Part shown: positions 35,065 through 43,342 of the stretch, piece by piece | How the letters are laid out: each line of letters opens with the position of its first letter | How positions within the stretch are numbered: position 1 is the stretch's first letter | Assembly: GCA_016712225.1 (NCBI GenBank) | Contig: JADJRL010000003.1 | Location: forward strand, 3,857,501 to 3,921,500 | From: Candidatus Defluviibacterium haderslevense | GTDB taxonomy: Bacteria > Bacteroidota > Bacteroidia > Chitinophagales > Saprospiraceae | Length of the DNA stretch: 64,000 nucleotides | Reading direction: 5' to 3' | The notes under the pieces: generated by a model | Told to the model about the DNA's origin: nothing | The model's input: the letters and a program-made list of their open reading frames with translations, nothing else | The model's database searches: none | Program-made: the position numbers and the translations under genes

Positions 35065-36771
35065 ATGTCCAATGAACCCAATATCAAGAAATATCCACAT
35101 TTGTTGCCAAATCTGGAAGATTGGCCTATTTATAAATTCAGTCAAGATCGCGATTCATTTATAAAGAAAGTAAGCAACGATGTCATTCAGTTTTTTAGTA
35201 AATATTCACCGGAAGATTTAGATCAAACATTAGCTAAAACCATATATCAAGAAAAACAAAGAATCAAATCAAATCCCTGGAAGGCGGATCCTCCAAATGA
35301 AATGCAGTTTTTTAGGAAATTGCAAAATGAATACAATGATAATCATCAATTCTCAAATAAGACGGATCGCAACATGGAATCCGTATCGAGATTAATTAAA
35401 CGCTATACTATTGAGATTACAGGGCAATTCAATCATAAAACCTTTTTGTTCGCACGCAAATTGCTTACATTATTTTTTCATACCATGTTTTATCCACTGG
35501 GTAAATCATTCTTTAAGTCTACGGCGAAGAAAAGAGAACAGTTGCTCTCTGTAATGCGAATTAATGGAGAAATTGATCAATTGAGATTATTATCTAAAGA
35601 TCATACCATAGTCATGGTGCCTACCCATTCCAGTAATTTAGATTCCATTCTTGTAGGGTATATGATAGATTCGATTACGGGACTTCCGGCTTTTTCATAC
35701 GGCGCTGGATTGAACTTGTATGATTCGGAATTTTTTGGTTTTTTTATGAATCGTCTTGGTGCTTATCGAGTCGATAGAAGAAAGAAGAATCTCATTTATT
35801 TACAAACACTCTCTAGTTATTCCAAATTATCTGTAATGCGCGGTGTGCACACTATATTTTTTCCAGGTGGCACACGTTCACGATCTGGCGAAATAGAAAA
35901 CAAATTAAAATTGGGATTATTGAATTCCTTATTGTTAGCTCAAAGGCAATTAATTGAAAATAATGAATCCAGAAAAATTGTTTTAGTCCCAGTGGTATTA
36001 ACTTATGAAAGTGTTTTAGAAGCCAGATCTTTGATTTTGCAGCACTTAAAATCAACGGGTCAAGAGAAATACACAGCTCGTGATCGTGCAAGTTCAATAG
36101 GACAATATTTTAGTTTCATTCGCAGATTCCTTACTAAAGGATCACATGTTTATATGAGTTTTGGAAAACCTATGGATGTGTTCGGAAATTATTTGACAGA
36201 TAAAGCAGAAAGCATAGGCCATAGCGGTAAAATTATAGATTTGAAAGATTACTTTATTCGGCAGGGTGATTTTGTAATTGATTCTCAACGTGAAAGTATT
36301 TATACTAAAGAATTGGGCGAAAAAATTGTTGAGCAATTTAATAAATCTAATTATATACTTCCAGCGCATTTAGTAGCTTATTGTGCATTTCAATTACTCA
36401 TTCGAATGAATCCAGGGCAAGATATTTACAGTTTAGTTCAATTACCTGAAGAAGAATTTGCTTTCCCGAAACGTGCCTTTAAACAATTGTGTAAAGAAGT
36501 GATAGCGTTATTAATAAAACTTAATCAAGAAGAAAAATTGATCCTTCCTGAATTGTTAACTCAAGATTTGGATGTGGTCATAGAAGATGGGATCAGGAAT
36601 TTAGGAATTTATCATATAAAACGTCCTTTAGTTATTGATCAATTCAAACGACTTATCAGTGAAGATTTTTTAAGTTTATTATTTTATCATAATAAATTAA
36701 GCCATCTTAAATTAGAGGACATGATTATTTGGGATCATATCTCATTGGTTCAAGAAGAACTTGCCGATTAA
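35065..36771 (+). CDS. PlsB/PlsC-superfamily glycerophosphate acyltransferase
   Basis: A 568-aa enzyme with one acyltransferase domain. The catalytic HSSNLD (H-x4-D) lies at about 188-193, and the phosphate-binding block FFPGGTRSRSGEIE at about 265-278. This motif pair is that of glycerol-3-phosphate or 1-acyl-glycerol-3-phosphate acyltransferases, which start phospholipid synthesis at the membrane. The protein is longer than PlsC and shorter than E. coli PlsB, with a C-terminal helical extension (about 430-568). It heads a four-gene plus-strand run with the exonuclease, mnmH and selD at 15, 15 and -20 base spacing. Confidence 0.85.
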   Translation: MSNEPNIKKYPHLLPNLEDWPIYKFSQDRDSFIKKVSNDVIQFFSKYSPEDLDQTLAKTIYQEKQRIKSNPWKADPPNEMQFFRKLQNEYNDNHQFSNKTDRNMESVSRLIKRYTIEITGQFNHKTFLFARKLLTLFFHTMFYPLGKSFFKSTAKKREQLLSVMRINGEIDQLRLLSKDHTIVMVPTHSSNLDSILVGYMIDSITGLPAFSYGAGLNLYDSEFFGFFMNRLGAYRVDRRKKNLIYLQTLSSYSKLSVMRGVHTIFFPGGTRSRSGEIENKLKLGLLNSLLLAQRQLIENNESRKIVLVPVVLTYESVLEARSLILQHLKSTGQEKYTARDRASSIGQYFSFIRRFLTKGSHVYMSFGKPMDVFGNYLTDKAESIGHSGKIIDLKDYFIRQGDFVIDSQRESIYTKELGEKIVEQFNKSNYILPAHLVAYCAFQLLIRMNPGQDIYSLVQLPEEEFAFPKRAFKQLCKEVIALLIKLNQEEKLILPELLTQDLDVVIEDGIRNLGIYHIKRPLVIDQFKRLISEDFLSLLFYHNKLSHLKLEDMIIWDHISLVQEELAD

Positions 36772-36786
36772 TACCTAAATACACTC

Positions 36787-37329
36787 ATGAAATTTTTAGT
36801 ATTTGATTTAGAAGCCACCTGTTGGGATATTAATCCACAACAGCATAGAAGTGAAATTATTGAAATTGGTGCATGCATTGTTAATCCTTATGGAGAAATT
36901 GAAAAAACTTTTTCAAAATTTATAAAGCCTGTATTGAATCCTACGCTGAGTGTATATTGTAGGCATTTAACTTCAATACAACAATCAGATGTTGATATTG
37001 CTAAATCTTTTCCGAAAGTATTCGATGAATTTATGGAATGGGCAGAAATTCCGGATCAGGATTATGTTTTTTGTGCTTGGGGTAGTAAAGATCTTATGAT
37101 GATAGAATCAGATAGTGATATTCACAGGTATGATGTTTCATGGTTTAGACCTTATGTAGATGTAAAATCTCAGTATCATTCGAGACGTAATATTTCAAAA
37201 CCTAATGGCTTAGCTAAAACCCTTAAATTATTAAATCTTGAATTTGAAGGAGAAGCTCATCGAGCATTGTCTGACGCTTATAATTTATCAAAAATAATTG
37301 TTCGTTATATTGATGAGTGGTCGTATTAA
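36787..37329 (+). CDS. DEDDh 3'-5' exonuclease (ERI-1/KapD-like)
   Basis: A 180-aa stand-alone exonuclease. The catalytic residues appear in order: FDLEAT (Asp7, Glu9) in ExoI, an Asp in the ExoII region (YVFCAWGSKD) and HRALSD (H-x4-D) in ExoIII, making it the DEDDh class. The opening FLVFDLEATCWD resembles ERI-1 and KapD-type ribonucleases more than the proofreading subunit of Pol III. It sits between a lipid acyltransferase and the selenium pair and is probably cotranscribed with them. The substrate (RNA or DNA ends) is not shown. Confidence 0.88.
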   Translation: MKFLVFDLEATCWDINPQQHRSEIIEIGACIVNPYGEIEKTFSKFIKPVLNPTLSVYCRHLTSIQQSDVDIAKSFPKVFDEFMEWAEIPDQDYVFCAWGSKDLMMIESDSDIHRYDVSWFRPYVDVKSQYHSRRNISKPNGLAKTLKLLNLEFEGEAHRALSDAYNLSKIIVRYIDEWSY

Positions 37330-37344
37330 TTTTTGAAAGCCAAG

Positions 37345-38400
37345 ATGTCTATAAGTTATTTTAAACCGGAAGAATTAATTGCAGTTTTGGAATCAAACAT
37401 TCCATTGCTGGATGTACGATCGCCATCTGAGTATAAAAAAGGTCACATTGAAGGTGCAATTTCTTTTCCATTATTTAATGACGAAGAGCGCAGTGAAGTT
37501 GGTACCATTTATAAAAAAATAAATCCGGAACAGGCACTCCTTAGAGGTCTTCAAATTATTGGACCTAAGATGCATGACATGGTTGTGGCGGTAAAGAAAA
37601 TAGCCCCTTCAAGAAAAGTCGGCATCTATTGTTGGCGCGGTGGAAAACGAAGCAATAGTTTAGCGTGGTTATTGGATTTAGCTGGATTTCATGTGCAATT
37701 GTTAAGTGGTGGATATAAAGCATTCAGGCAGTATGCCAATTCATTGTGTTCAAATCCCGCTATGCAATTCATTATTTTAGGAGGGCGCACAGGATCTGCA
37801 AAAACAGCTATATTATCACATTTAAAAGACAAAGGACAACAAGTCATTGACCTTGAAGCTTTGGCACATCATAAAGGATCAGCATTCGGATGGATAGGGG
37901 AGCGTGACCAAAAAGTAAATGAGCAATTTGAGAATGATATATTTTTTGAAGTATTAAAAATGGATATTTCAAAACCCATTTGGATAGAGAATGAAAGTAA
38001 GAATATTGGAAAAAATTTTATTCCGGAATCTATGTGGAGTAAAATGAAAGCATCCATAATCATTCATATTGATATAGATTTTGAAACCAGACTTGATCAT
38101 CTGATAAAAAATTACCAGTTGAATAACAATGATCAATTGATATTATCATTTAATAAAATTCAAAAAAGAATAGGTCCTGCCGATACAAAAAAAGCTCTGG
38201 ATTTTATTCATGAACTTAAGTACCGTGATGCTGCAGCCATTGCACTAAAATATTATGATTCGTGTTATGATTACAGTTTTAAGTTGCCAAAGCTTGTACC
38301 ACCCATTGTTTTTAATTTGAAATCTAAAACAAATGAGGATATTGCAGACGAATTAATACAATTTATCAATTCAAAAGAATATGAACAAAGAAACAATTAG
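37345..38400 (+). CDS. mnmH: tRNA 2-selenouridine synthase MnmH (SelU/YbbB)
   Basis: Replaces sulfur by selenium in the wobble 2-thiouridine of some tRNAs, using selenophosphate. The N-terminal rhodanese domain (about 1-125) has the catalytic cysteine in IYCWRGGKRS (Cys96). The C-terminal domain begins with the P-loop GGRTGSAKT (146-154). The ATG at 37345 is used; a TTG four codons upstream is also in frame. The 3' end overlaps selD by 20 bases, so translation of the two is probably coupled and selenophosphate is made next to its user. Confidence 0.95.
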   Translation: MSISYFKPEELIAVLESNIPLLDVRSPSEYKKGHIEGAISFPLFNDEERSEVGTIYKKINPEQALLRGLQIIGPKMHDMVVAVKKIAPSRKVGIYCWRGGKRSNSLAWLLDLAGFHVQLLSGGYKAFRQYANSLCSNPAMQFIILGGRTGSAKTAILSHLKDKGQQVIDLEALAHHKGSAFGWIGERDQKVNEQFENDIFFEVLKMDISKPIWIENESKNIGKNFIPESMWSKMKASIIIHIDIDFETRLDHLIKNYQLNNNDQLILSFNKIQKRIGPADTKKALDFIHELKYRDAAAIALKYYDSCYDYSFKLPKLVPPIVFNLKSKTNEDIADELIQFINSKEYEQRNN

Positions 38401-39430
38401 ACTTACCCAATATAGTCATGGTGCTGGTTGTGGATGTAAGATTTCACCCGCCATCTTAGATCAAATTCTGGCTTCAAAGAATCATCCACATCATCCCGAT
38501 TTATTAGTGGGATATGAACATAAAGATGATGCCGCGGTTTTGGACTTAAAAGATGGTACGGCTATCATTAGTACCACTGATTTTTTTATGCCCATAGTAG
38601 ATGATCCATTTGATTTTGGAAGGATAGCTTCAGTCAATGCCATCAGTGATGTTTATGCGATGGGTGGAACACCTATTTTAGCTGTTGCAATTCTAGGATG
38701 GCCGGTAGATAAGTTAGGACCCGAAATTGCGGCACAAGTTATTGAAGGAGCTCGATCTATCTGCAAAGAAGCAGGAATTCCATTGGCTGGCGGACACAGT
38801 ATTGATACTGGCGAACCGATATTTGGATTAGCAGTCACAGGTAAAGTTAAGATTTCAGATTTAAAAACGAATGCAGGGGCCAAAGATGGAGATTTGATTT
38901 ACTTGACCAAAGGACTTGGTGTTGGAGTTTTAACTACCGCAGAAAAAAAATCATTATTATCTGAAGGGCATGAGGATATTGCAAAAACATCCATGCTGAA
39001 ACTCAATTCCATAGGTGCAATATTGGGCAGCAAACCTTTTGTTCATTCCATTACAGACGTCACAGGTTTTGGTTTGTGTGGACATCTTATAGAAATGTGT
39101 GAAGCCTCGAATTTAAATGCTTTATTACATTATGTTAAGTTGCCCGTTTTGGATCCTTGTGTTTTGGACTATATACAGCAGGGAGCTGTTCCAGGCGGAA
39201 CTCATCGAAACTGGAAATCATATGGTCATAAAGTGGCACTTGGAAATTCTGAATGGTTTAAACTTTTAGCTGACCCACAAACCAGCGGAGGATTGTTGAT
39301 TGCAATAGATCCATTATCAAAACAGACATTTGAAACGATATTAAATGAAAACCAAATAGAGCCACATCTGATAGGGCAAATGAGAACTAAGGATTCAGTT
39401 AATGAACGTTTAGTTTTGACTATAATGTAA
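38381..39430 (+). CDS. selD: Selenide, water dikinase (selenophosphate synthetase)
   Basis: Makes selenophosphate from selenide and ATP. The N-terminal HGAGCGCKIS carries Cys17 in the position of the catalytic Cys/Sec. It is a cysteine here, so the gene needs no UGA recoding. DDAAV and the GGHSIDTGEP and TDVTGFGLCGH blocks follow, and the 349-aa length is normal. It overlaps mnmH by 20 bases. No selA, selB or selenocysteine tRNA was seen, so within the window selenium use points to tRNA modification only. Confidence 0.96.
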   Translation: MNKETIRLTQYSHGAGCGCKISPAILDQILASKNHPHHPDLLVGYEHKDDAAVLDLKDGTAIISTTDFFMPIVDDPFDFGRIASVNAISDVYAMGGTPILAVAILGWPVDKLGPEIAAQVIEGARSICKEAGIPLAGGHSIDTGEPIFGLAVTGKVKISDLKTNAGAKDGDLIYLTKGLGVGVLTTAEKKSLLSEGHEDIAKTSMLKLNSIGAILGSKPFVHSITDVTGFGLCGHLIEMCEASNLNALLHYVKLPVLDPCVLDYIQQGAVPGGTHRNWKSYGHKVALGNSEWFKLLADPQTSGGLLIAIDPLSKQTFETILNENQIEPHLIGQMRTKDSVNERLVLTIM

Positions 39431-40061
39431 GGAAAGGCCCTACAGATGGTCTAAACGCAACTTAACATAATATAAATTATGGGACAAGAGTATCGAAATT
39501 TATCGATGTTAAATAGCAACTTATACTCCAAGGAAGGCTCTTGTAATATACCAGTTCTTAATTATGGGATTTCCAAAAAATTATTAACCAATCTGATATC
39601 TGATAACCATTACTTATCGTGGAGTTTAAGAATTTGAAAGAATTCGAGAAAAACTTAATCACAAGTAAGGTTAGACTTAAGTGCAATTCAAAGAGGTTAA
39701 AATAGTACTCTCAACATGAGATCCTAACCTATTTCAAAGGATAAAAAAAAACTCTATAGGTAGAAGGTCGTCGTAGTGTTATTTGTACGATTTCTGAAGG
39801 AGTTTGCACAAATAAAGGTAAAATTTCGCTTTGCACTCCTGCTCTGGGGCCAAAACTTCTATAGAATTAGTACAGCTCGATACATACATTTCTGTAAGAT
39901 TTTCAAGAGCTTCTGTTTTGAATTGGGGGTAACTAGTCGAAATAGTCAATTTGCGTTTTGATATATAGAAAGGGAATTTGGTTACACTATTCTTGATATA
40001 TTAACGTATGAAAGTATTAAATATATATTAATATTTATGATCTAATAATATCCCAAAACAA

Positions 40062-40084
40062 AGCGTTTACATTTTGTAAACGTT
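40062..40084. repeat. Operator-like dyad upstream of a small gene
   Basis: CGTTTACA at 40064-40071 and TGTAAACG at 40075-40082 are exact complements around TTT, with weaker flanking pairs. The dyad lies 36 bases above a TAnnTTTG box, where an activator or repressor could bind. Confidence 0.4.
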
Positions 40085-40119
40085 AATTGGCTTCTTAAAT
40101 TAATTAATGAAAATATTAC

Positions 40120-40127
40120 TAACTTTG
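40120..40127 (+). promoter_or_regulatory. -7 box (TAACTTTG)
   Basis: TAACTTTG fits TAnnTTTG and ends 20 bases ahead of the ATG at 40148. It makes that ATG a better start than the overlapping TTG at 40127. Confidence 0.45.
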
Positions 40128-40147
40128 TGTTACAACAAGACAAAATT

Positions 40148-40462
40148 ATGCCAAAACTTAGAACACTAAAATCTTTATCTTTACCCAATTCAAAAGTAAC
40201 TCAACGAAGACCATTTTATGAAATTTTTAAATCAAAGGATGAATATCTAGAATTGCTTATTGAGACGTTGAAGATTGAAATAAATAAACACAATAATTAT
40301 GATATTAATGTGCATCAATTAAATAATCTCATAGTTATTTCTAGATCTCATCAAAATATTGCTTATACAAATGAAGAATTTGTAAATGAAATTATTCTGA
40401 AAGCTCCGCAATTTAAGGATGATGTTAAACTATGGTATAACTATCTTCATTTTAAAGCATAA
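40148..40462 (+). CDS. Unrecognised 104-aa protein
   Basis: A small, soluble, lysine- and asparagine-rich protein with a basic N-terminus (MPKLRTLKSLSLPNSK) and a helical middle (YLELLIETLKIEINKH). No signal peptide, membrane segment or known motif is seen. It has its own TAACTTTG box and an upstream dyad, so it looks like a regulated single gene. It converges on the 2TM/coiled-coil gene 60 bases away. The frame is open further upstream to a TTG at 40127, which overlaps the promoter. No function is proposed. Confidence 0.6.
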   Translation: MPKLRTLKSLSLPNSKVTQRRPFYEIFKSKDEYLELLIETLKIEINKHNNYDINVHQLNNLIVISRSHQNIAYTNEEFVNEIILKAPQFKDDVKLWYNYLHFKA

Positions 40463-40522
40463 TTGCTAAATTAACTAATGAATCTAAATTTAGATCGTAA
40501 ATAAATGGCTTACACTTAGTTA

Positions 40523-41317
40523 TTAAGATTGAATTTCTGAAGGTTTATTTAATATATAATTGTCAATATAGTATTCTTTGAATTTTCGTCCTGTTTCCGT
40601 AAATTCAATGCGAGTTGAATTTGGTTTGGCGGAAGGTAACTTTCTTATTAAATTTAATTTGGTAAAAAATTTTAAAGAATCATTAATTGTTGCTATATCT
40701 GTTTTGCTTTCAATAATATCTATCATTGAATCAATTTCACTAAATAAACCTTGTTGATTAATTTGTTTTACAATTAATTGAAACTTACTTTTTTCTTGGT
40801 TTATTTGAATTTGGGAATCATGCATTTGATTAATTTGAATATTTAAATCAAGTAAGCCTTTTTCTAATTCTTGAATATGGATTTCGGCTTTTAATCGTTT
40901 ATCTCTTTCAGTATTAAATCTTTCTTTAAAATCAGAAAATAAAGATACTTGTTTATCATATTCACTTTTTAAAACAATACTTGACTTATCGGTTAACTTG
41001 TAAATCCATGGTGTGATTATTTTTTCAAAAAAGTTAACTATTAATCTGGAAATATTGATCAATACATATGAAACGAAAATAACAAGAAAAGTCAAACCAA
41101 CATCTAATAAAATATTAATTGCTAAATCATCAATTTTTAAATTACTATTTATATAATTGATTTTATTTTCAAGTGTATAGTCTTGGTCGAAGTTAAAAAT
41201 TGCATAAAAAACTACCCAATGTTTAAAAATCCAAATCAATATTAAAGTTCCAAAAAAAGGATTTGTGACTTTTTGTTTAAAGTTACTTTTAAAAGAATCA
41301 ATTACATCTTGGACCAT
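40523..41317 (-). CDS. Two-helix membrane protein with coiled coil and winged-helix-like tail
   Basis: A 264-aa protein not recognised as a named family. It has membrane helices at about 22-44 and 69-92, a long heptad-rich coiled coil (about 120-190) and a C-terminal 65-residue part. That part (INDSLKFFTKLNLIRKL, then TRIEFTETGRKFKEYY) reads like a winged-helix fold with a final beta wing. The opening FKSNFKQKVTNPFFGTLILIWIFKHW resembles uncharacterised bacterial membrane proteins. It stands alone between a small unknown gene and a truncated peptidase, in low-GC DNA. Possible roles are a membrane-tethered regulator or an effector; neither is shown. Confidence 0.65.
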   Translation of the reverse strand: MVQDVIDSFKSNFKQKVTNPFFGTLILIWIFKHWVVFYAIFNFDQDYTLENKINYINSNLKIDDLAINILLDVGLTFLVIFVSYVLINISRLIVNFFEKIITPWIYKLTDKSSIVLKSEYDKQVSLFSDFKERFNTERDKRLKAEIHIQELEKGLLDLNIQINQMHDSQIQINQEKSKFQLIVKQINQQGLFSEIDSMIDIIESKTDIATINDSLKFFTKLNLIRKLPSAKPNSTRIEFTETGRKFKEYYIDNYILNKPSEIQS

Positions 41318-41362
41318 ATAAAGATTTTATTTTGCAAGTCACAATATAAACATTTTCCAAAT

Positions 41363-41390
41363 AAAAAAAAACCTGGTATTTCTACCAAGG
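41363..41390 (-). terminator. Rho-independent terminator on the minus strand
   Basis: On the minus strand CCTTGGTA, a GAAA loop and TACCAGG (one bulge) are followed by nine T. It lies about 37 bases downstream of the truncated M15 peptidase. Confidence 0.75.
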
Positions 41391-41427
41391 CCTTAAGTGG
41401 ATGACTAAACTACAAAAATCGCTTCCT

Positions 41428-41703
41428 TTAGGCTGTTAGAATGACGTATCTGTCTCTTATAAGCCCTTGATTATATCTAGATCTTAGTTCGGCTAAGCTG
41501 TGGCCAAAATTCATTTCAAAATGTGGTTTATCTTTGAGGAATTTCCAATCCCCTCCACAGGAGAACCCTAACTCCTTCCCTATTTTGGCTATGATATTCC
41601 AGTCAGTATTCCAGTCTGCATTACCATTTATAATAGGGACCACATCGATGACGGTACCAAAATTATGACTTGATTCTCCCCCTTTGACCCTATTTATGAT
41701 GGG
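41428..41703 (-). pseudogene. 5'-truncated M15-family (VanY/endolysin-like) peptidase
   Basis: The frame reads from just after a stop codon at 41706-41704 and contains the C-terminal core of an M15 D-Ala-D-Ala or L-Ala-D-Glu peptidase. It has GGESSHNFGTVIDVVP (the SxHxxGxxxD zinc site), then WNIIAKIGKELGFSCGGDW and the second zinc site in DKPHFEM, and ends with FGHSLAELRSRYNQG. The N-terminal part with the conserved Arg/Gln region is missing, and further stops lie upstream. A GTG at 41643 could start a 71-aa fragment lacking the first zinc site. Such peptidases are common as phage endolysins, so this may be a prophage or mobile remnant. Confidence 0.75.
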
Positions 41704-41960
41704 TCATTTGTTATTTTATAATTAGGATAGATCTTATTTTTGTTCGTTGTAAGATTGGATCTCAAAGGAGAATCAAAGTTTAGTTACATGTATATTAGTT
41801 ATTATATTCTTGGGTCTTGTAGCCCTCCAGATTATTATTCGATTGACACAACGTTTTTGATAAAATATTTTCTGAGAAGCTTTGTATGGATATTATTTTG
41901 GATTTTCGAAATATTTATTAAATAAATAGTAATTGTAAGCTATTTTGAATCTTTTATTGC

Positions 41961-41968
41961 TATATTTG
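41961..41968 (+). promoter_or_regulatory. -7 box for the lipoprotein pair (TATATTTG)
   Basis: TATATTTG fits TAnnTTTG, 31 bases ahead of the ATG at 42000. TTTG at 41944-41947 is somewhat too close to be an ideal -33 element. Confidence 0.4.
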
Positions 41969-41999
41969 TATTGATGTCAATGTTGGATTAATATAACAT

Positions 42000-42605
42000 A
42001 TGAAATACTTATTCAATTTATTCTTTTTTATTGCCTTAACATCTTGTAACAAAGATGATAATTCAAATACTATAAATTTGAAAATAACAGCAATTGATCC
42101 TATCACCTCTTTAGCAATAAACAGGCTTGTGCCAGTTTCTGACGCGAAAGTGAAATTGTATTTAAATTATTACGATCAACATTATGATTTGAATGCTGTA
42201 TATGAAGGCAAAACTGATACTTACGGTCAATTATTAATTCAGGATTTGTCACAAAGAAGGTATTTTGTATTGATAAATTCAGGATGTTTAAATAATTATG
42301 GAAGGCAAAATTTTATTGATCTTACTGATGTAACTATTAATACAATAAACATTGGGATTACAATGTTTGAGCAATCCACACTAATAGTTAATAATTTAAC
42401 AAAAGATCAGTATTATTTTGAATCATATGGTTTAGGTTTTGAATTTTTGCCTAAAGGATATTCTGTAAAATTTCTAAATACTGTTAGTGTAGGAGAACAT
42501 AAACTAAGATTTGTGCAAAAAACTGGTATTAAAATAGTGCCTAGGGATACGACAATTTATGCAATTGTTAAATGTGGTGAAATAACAACAGTAGATTTTC
42601 GTTAA
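42000..42605 (+). CDS. Unrecognised lipoprotein with beta-sandwich-like domain, intact paralogue
   Basis: A 201-aa lipoprotein: signal ending at TSCNKDD (Cys about 16), then a beta-rich body. The segment PVSDAKVKLYLNYYD ... GKTDTYGQLLIQDLSQRRYFV has the shape of a carboxypeptidase-regulatory-like/SpaA-like Ig domain that carries a variable and a TDxxG turn. The second half (LTKDQYYFESYG ... FVQKTG) is matched by the next gene. It has its own TATATTTG box. The surface or periplasmic role is unknown. Confidence 0.65.
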   Translation: MKYLFNLFFFIALTSCNKDDNSNTINLKITAIDPITSLAINRLVPVSDAKVKLYLNYYDQHYDLNAVYEGKTDTYGQLLIQDLSQRRYFVLINSGCLNNYGRQNFIDLTDVTINTINIGITMFEQSTLIVNNLTKDQYYFESYGLGFEFLPKGYSVKFLNTVSVGEHKLRFVQKTGIKIVPRDTTIYAIVKCGEITTVDFR

Positions 42606-42622
42606 TTATTTTATTGAGTGGA

Positions 42623-43243
42623 ATGTTCGAAAACAATAGAAATATATTTAATATAATAAAAATTACAGGTATTTGTCTAATATTATTATTCCTCTTGTCA
42701 TGTAATAATGATAGTGAAGATTATATAACAAACCCTACTAAATTGACCATTACGACGGTTGATCCATTCGGTGCTAATATACCTCACGCTTTTGTATTTT
42801 TTTATTCATCAATTGAAAATTGGAAAAATGAAAGTAATGCTACTATTTATTTTACTGATTCAAATGGAACTGTGAACATTGAGAATTTATCAGATCATGA
42901 ATATTTTTTTACTATTATTTCAGAGTGCCTAAGTAATAAATTGGGGGTTATTTCTTCAGGGCCATTGAAAATTGGAGTTTAGTACTATATTACGACACAA
43001 TTAAGCGAAACAACACATTATTCTTTTAGCAACATGACAAAAGATTCTTATTACGTTGAAGTAACTGGAAATATTCCTTTTACAATCAATGGAGGAGCTG
43101 AAAAGACAATGAAATATTCTGTGCCTGTTGGTATACTGAATATTAGAATACTCCAATTAACCGGTTTTGAAAAAGAGCCAAATGATAAAAGATATGTTGA
43201 TACAGTGATGTGTGGCTATACTTATCTTAAAATAATTAAATAG
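42623..43243 (+). pseudogene. Paralogous lipoprotein split by an in-frame amber codon
   Basis: A second copy of the preceding lipoprotein. The signal peptide ends at LLSCNND and is followed by the same domain (TTVDPFGANIPHAFVFFY, TDSNGTVNIENLSDHEYFF). At 42980-42982 the frame meets TAG. The same frame then continues without break to 43243, and MTKDSYYVEVTG aligns with LTKDQYYFESYG of the intact copy at the expected spacing. Without the amber codon the product would be about 206 aa, close to the paralogue's 201. A nonsense mutation, readthrough or a base-call error could explain it. The ATG at 42623 is preferred to the TTG at 42614. Confidence 0.7.
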
Positions 43244-43342
43244 AAATGTTTCTAGTTGTTTTTCATCCATTGTATAACAAACTGCATTTAATGAGTCATT
43301 TCCTCAAATTTTATATATTTTCTAAAAACATTATTGATATAA

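Larger units (their letters stand above)
39431..40147. other. Gene-poor spacer at the edge of the accessory stretch
   Basis: These 717 bases hold no convincing coding frame; a 61-codon frame at 39776-39961 has no homology signal or good start. Features seen are a dyad at 40062-40084, a -7 box at 40120-40127 and an AT-rich run near 40000-40050. It marks the change from housekeeping genes to unrecognised low-GC genes. Confidence 0.45.

Noticed and set aside
39776..39961. A 61-codon frame in the spacer after selD
   Set aside because: No plausible start context, no recognisable motif, and composition like the surrounding non-coding DNA.
39431..40147. A tRNA or CRISPR array in the accessory border
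   Set aside because: No cloverleaf with a TTCGA-type arm and no regularly spaced direct repeats could be found by eye.
41740..41925. A 61-codon hydrophobic frame before the lipoprotein pair
   Set aside because: It begins at a TTG and its hydrophobicity follows from T-rich DNA; no family resemblance.
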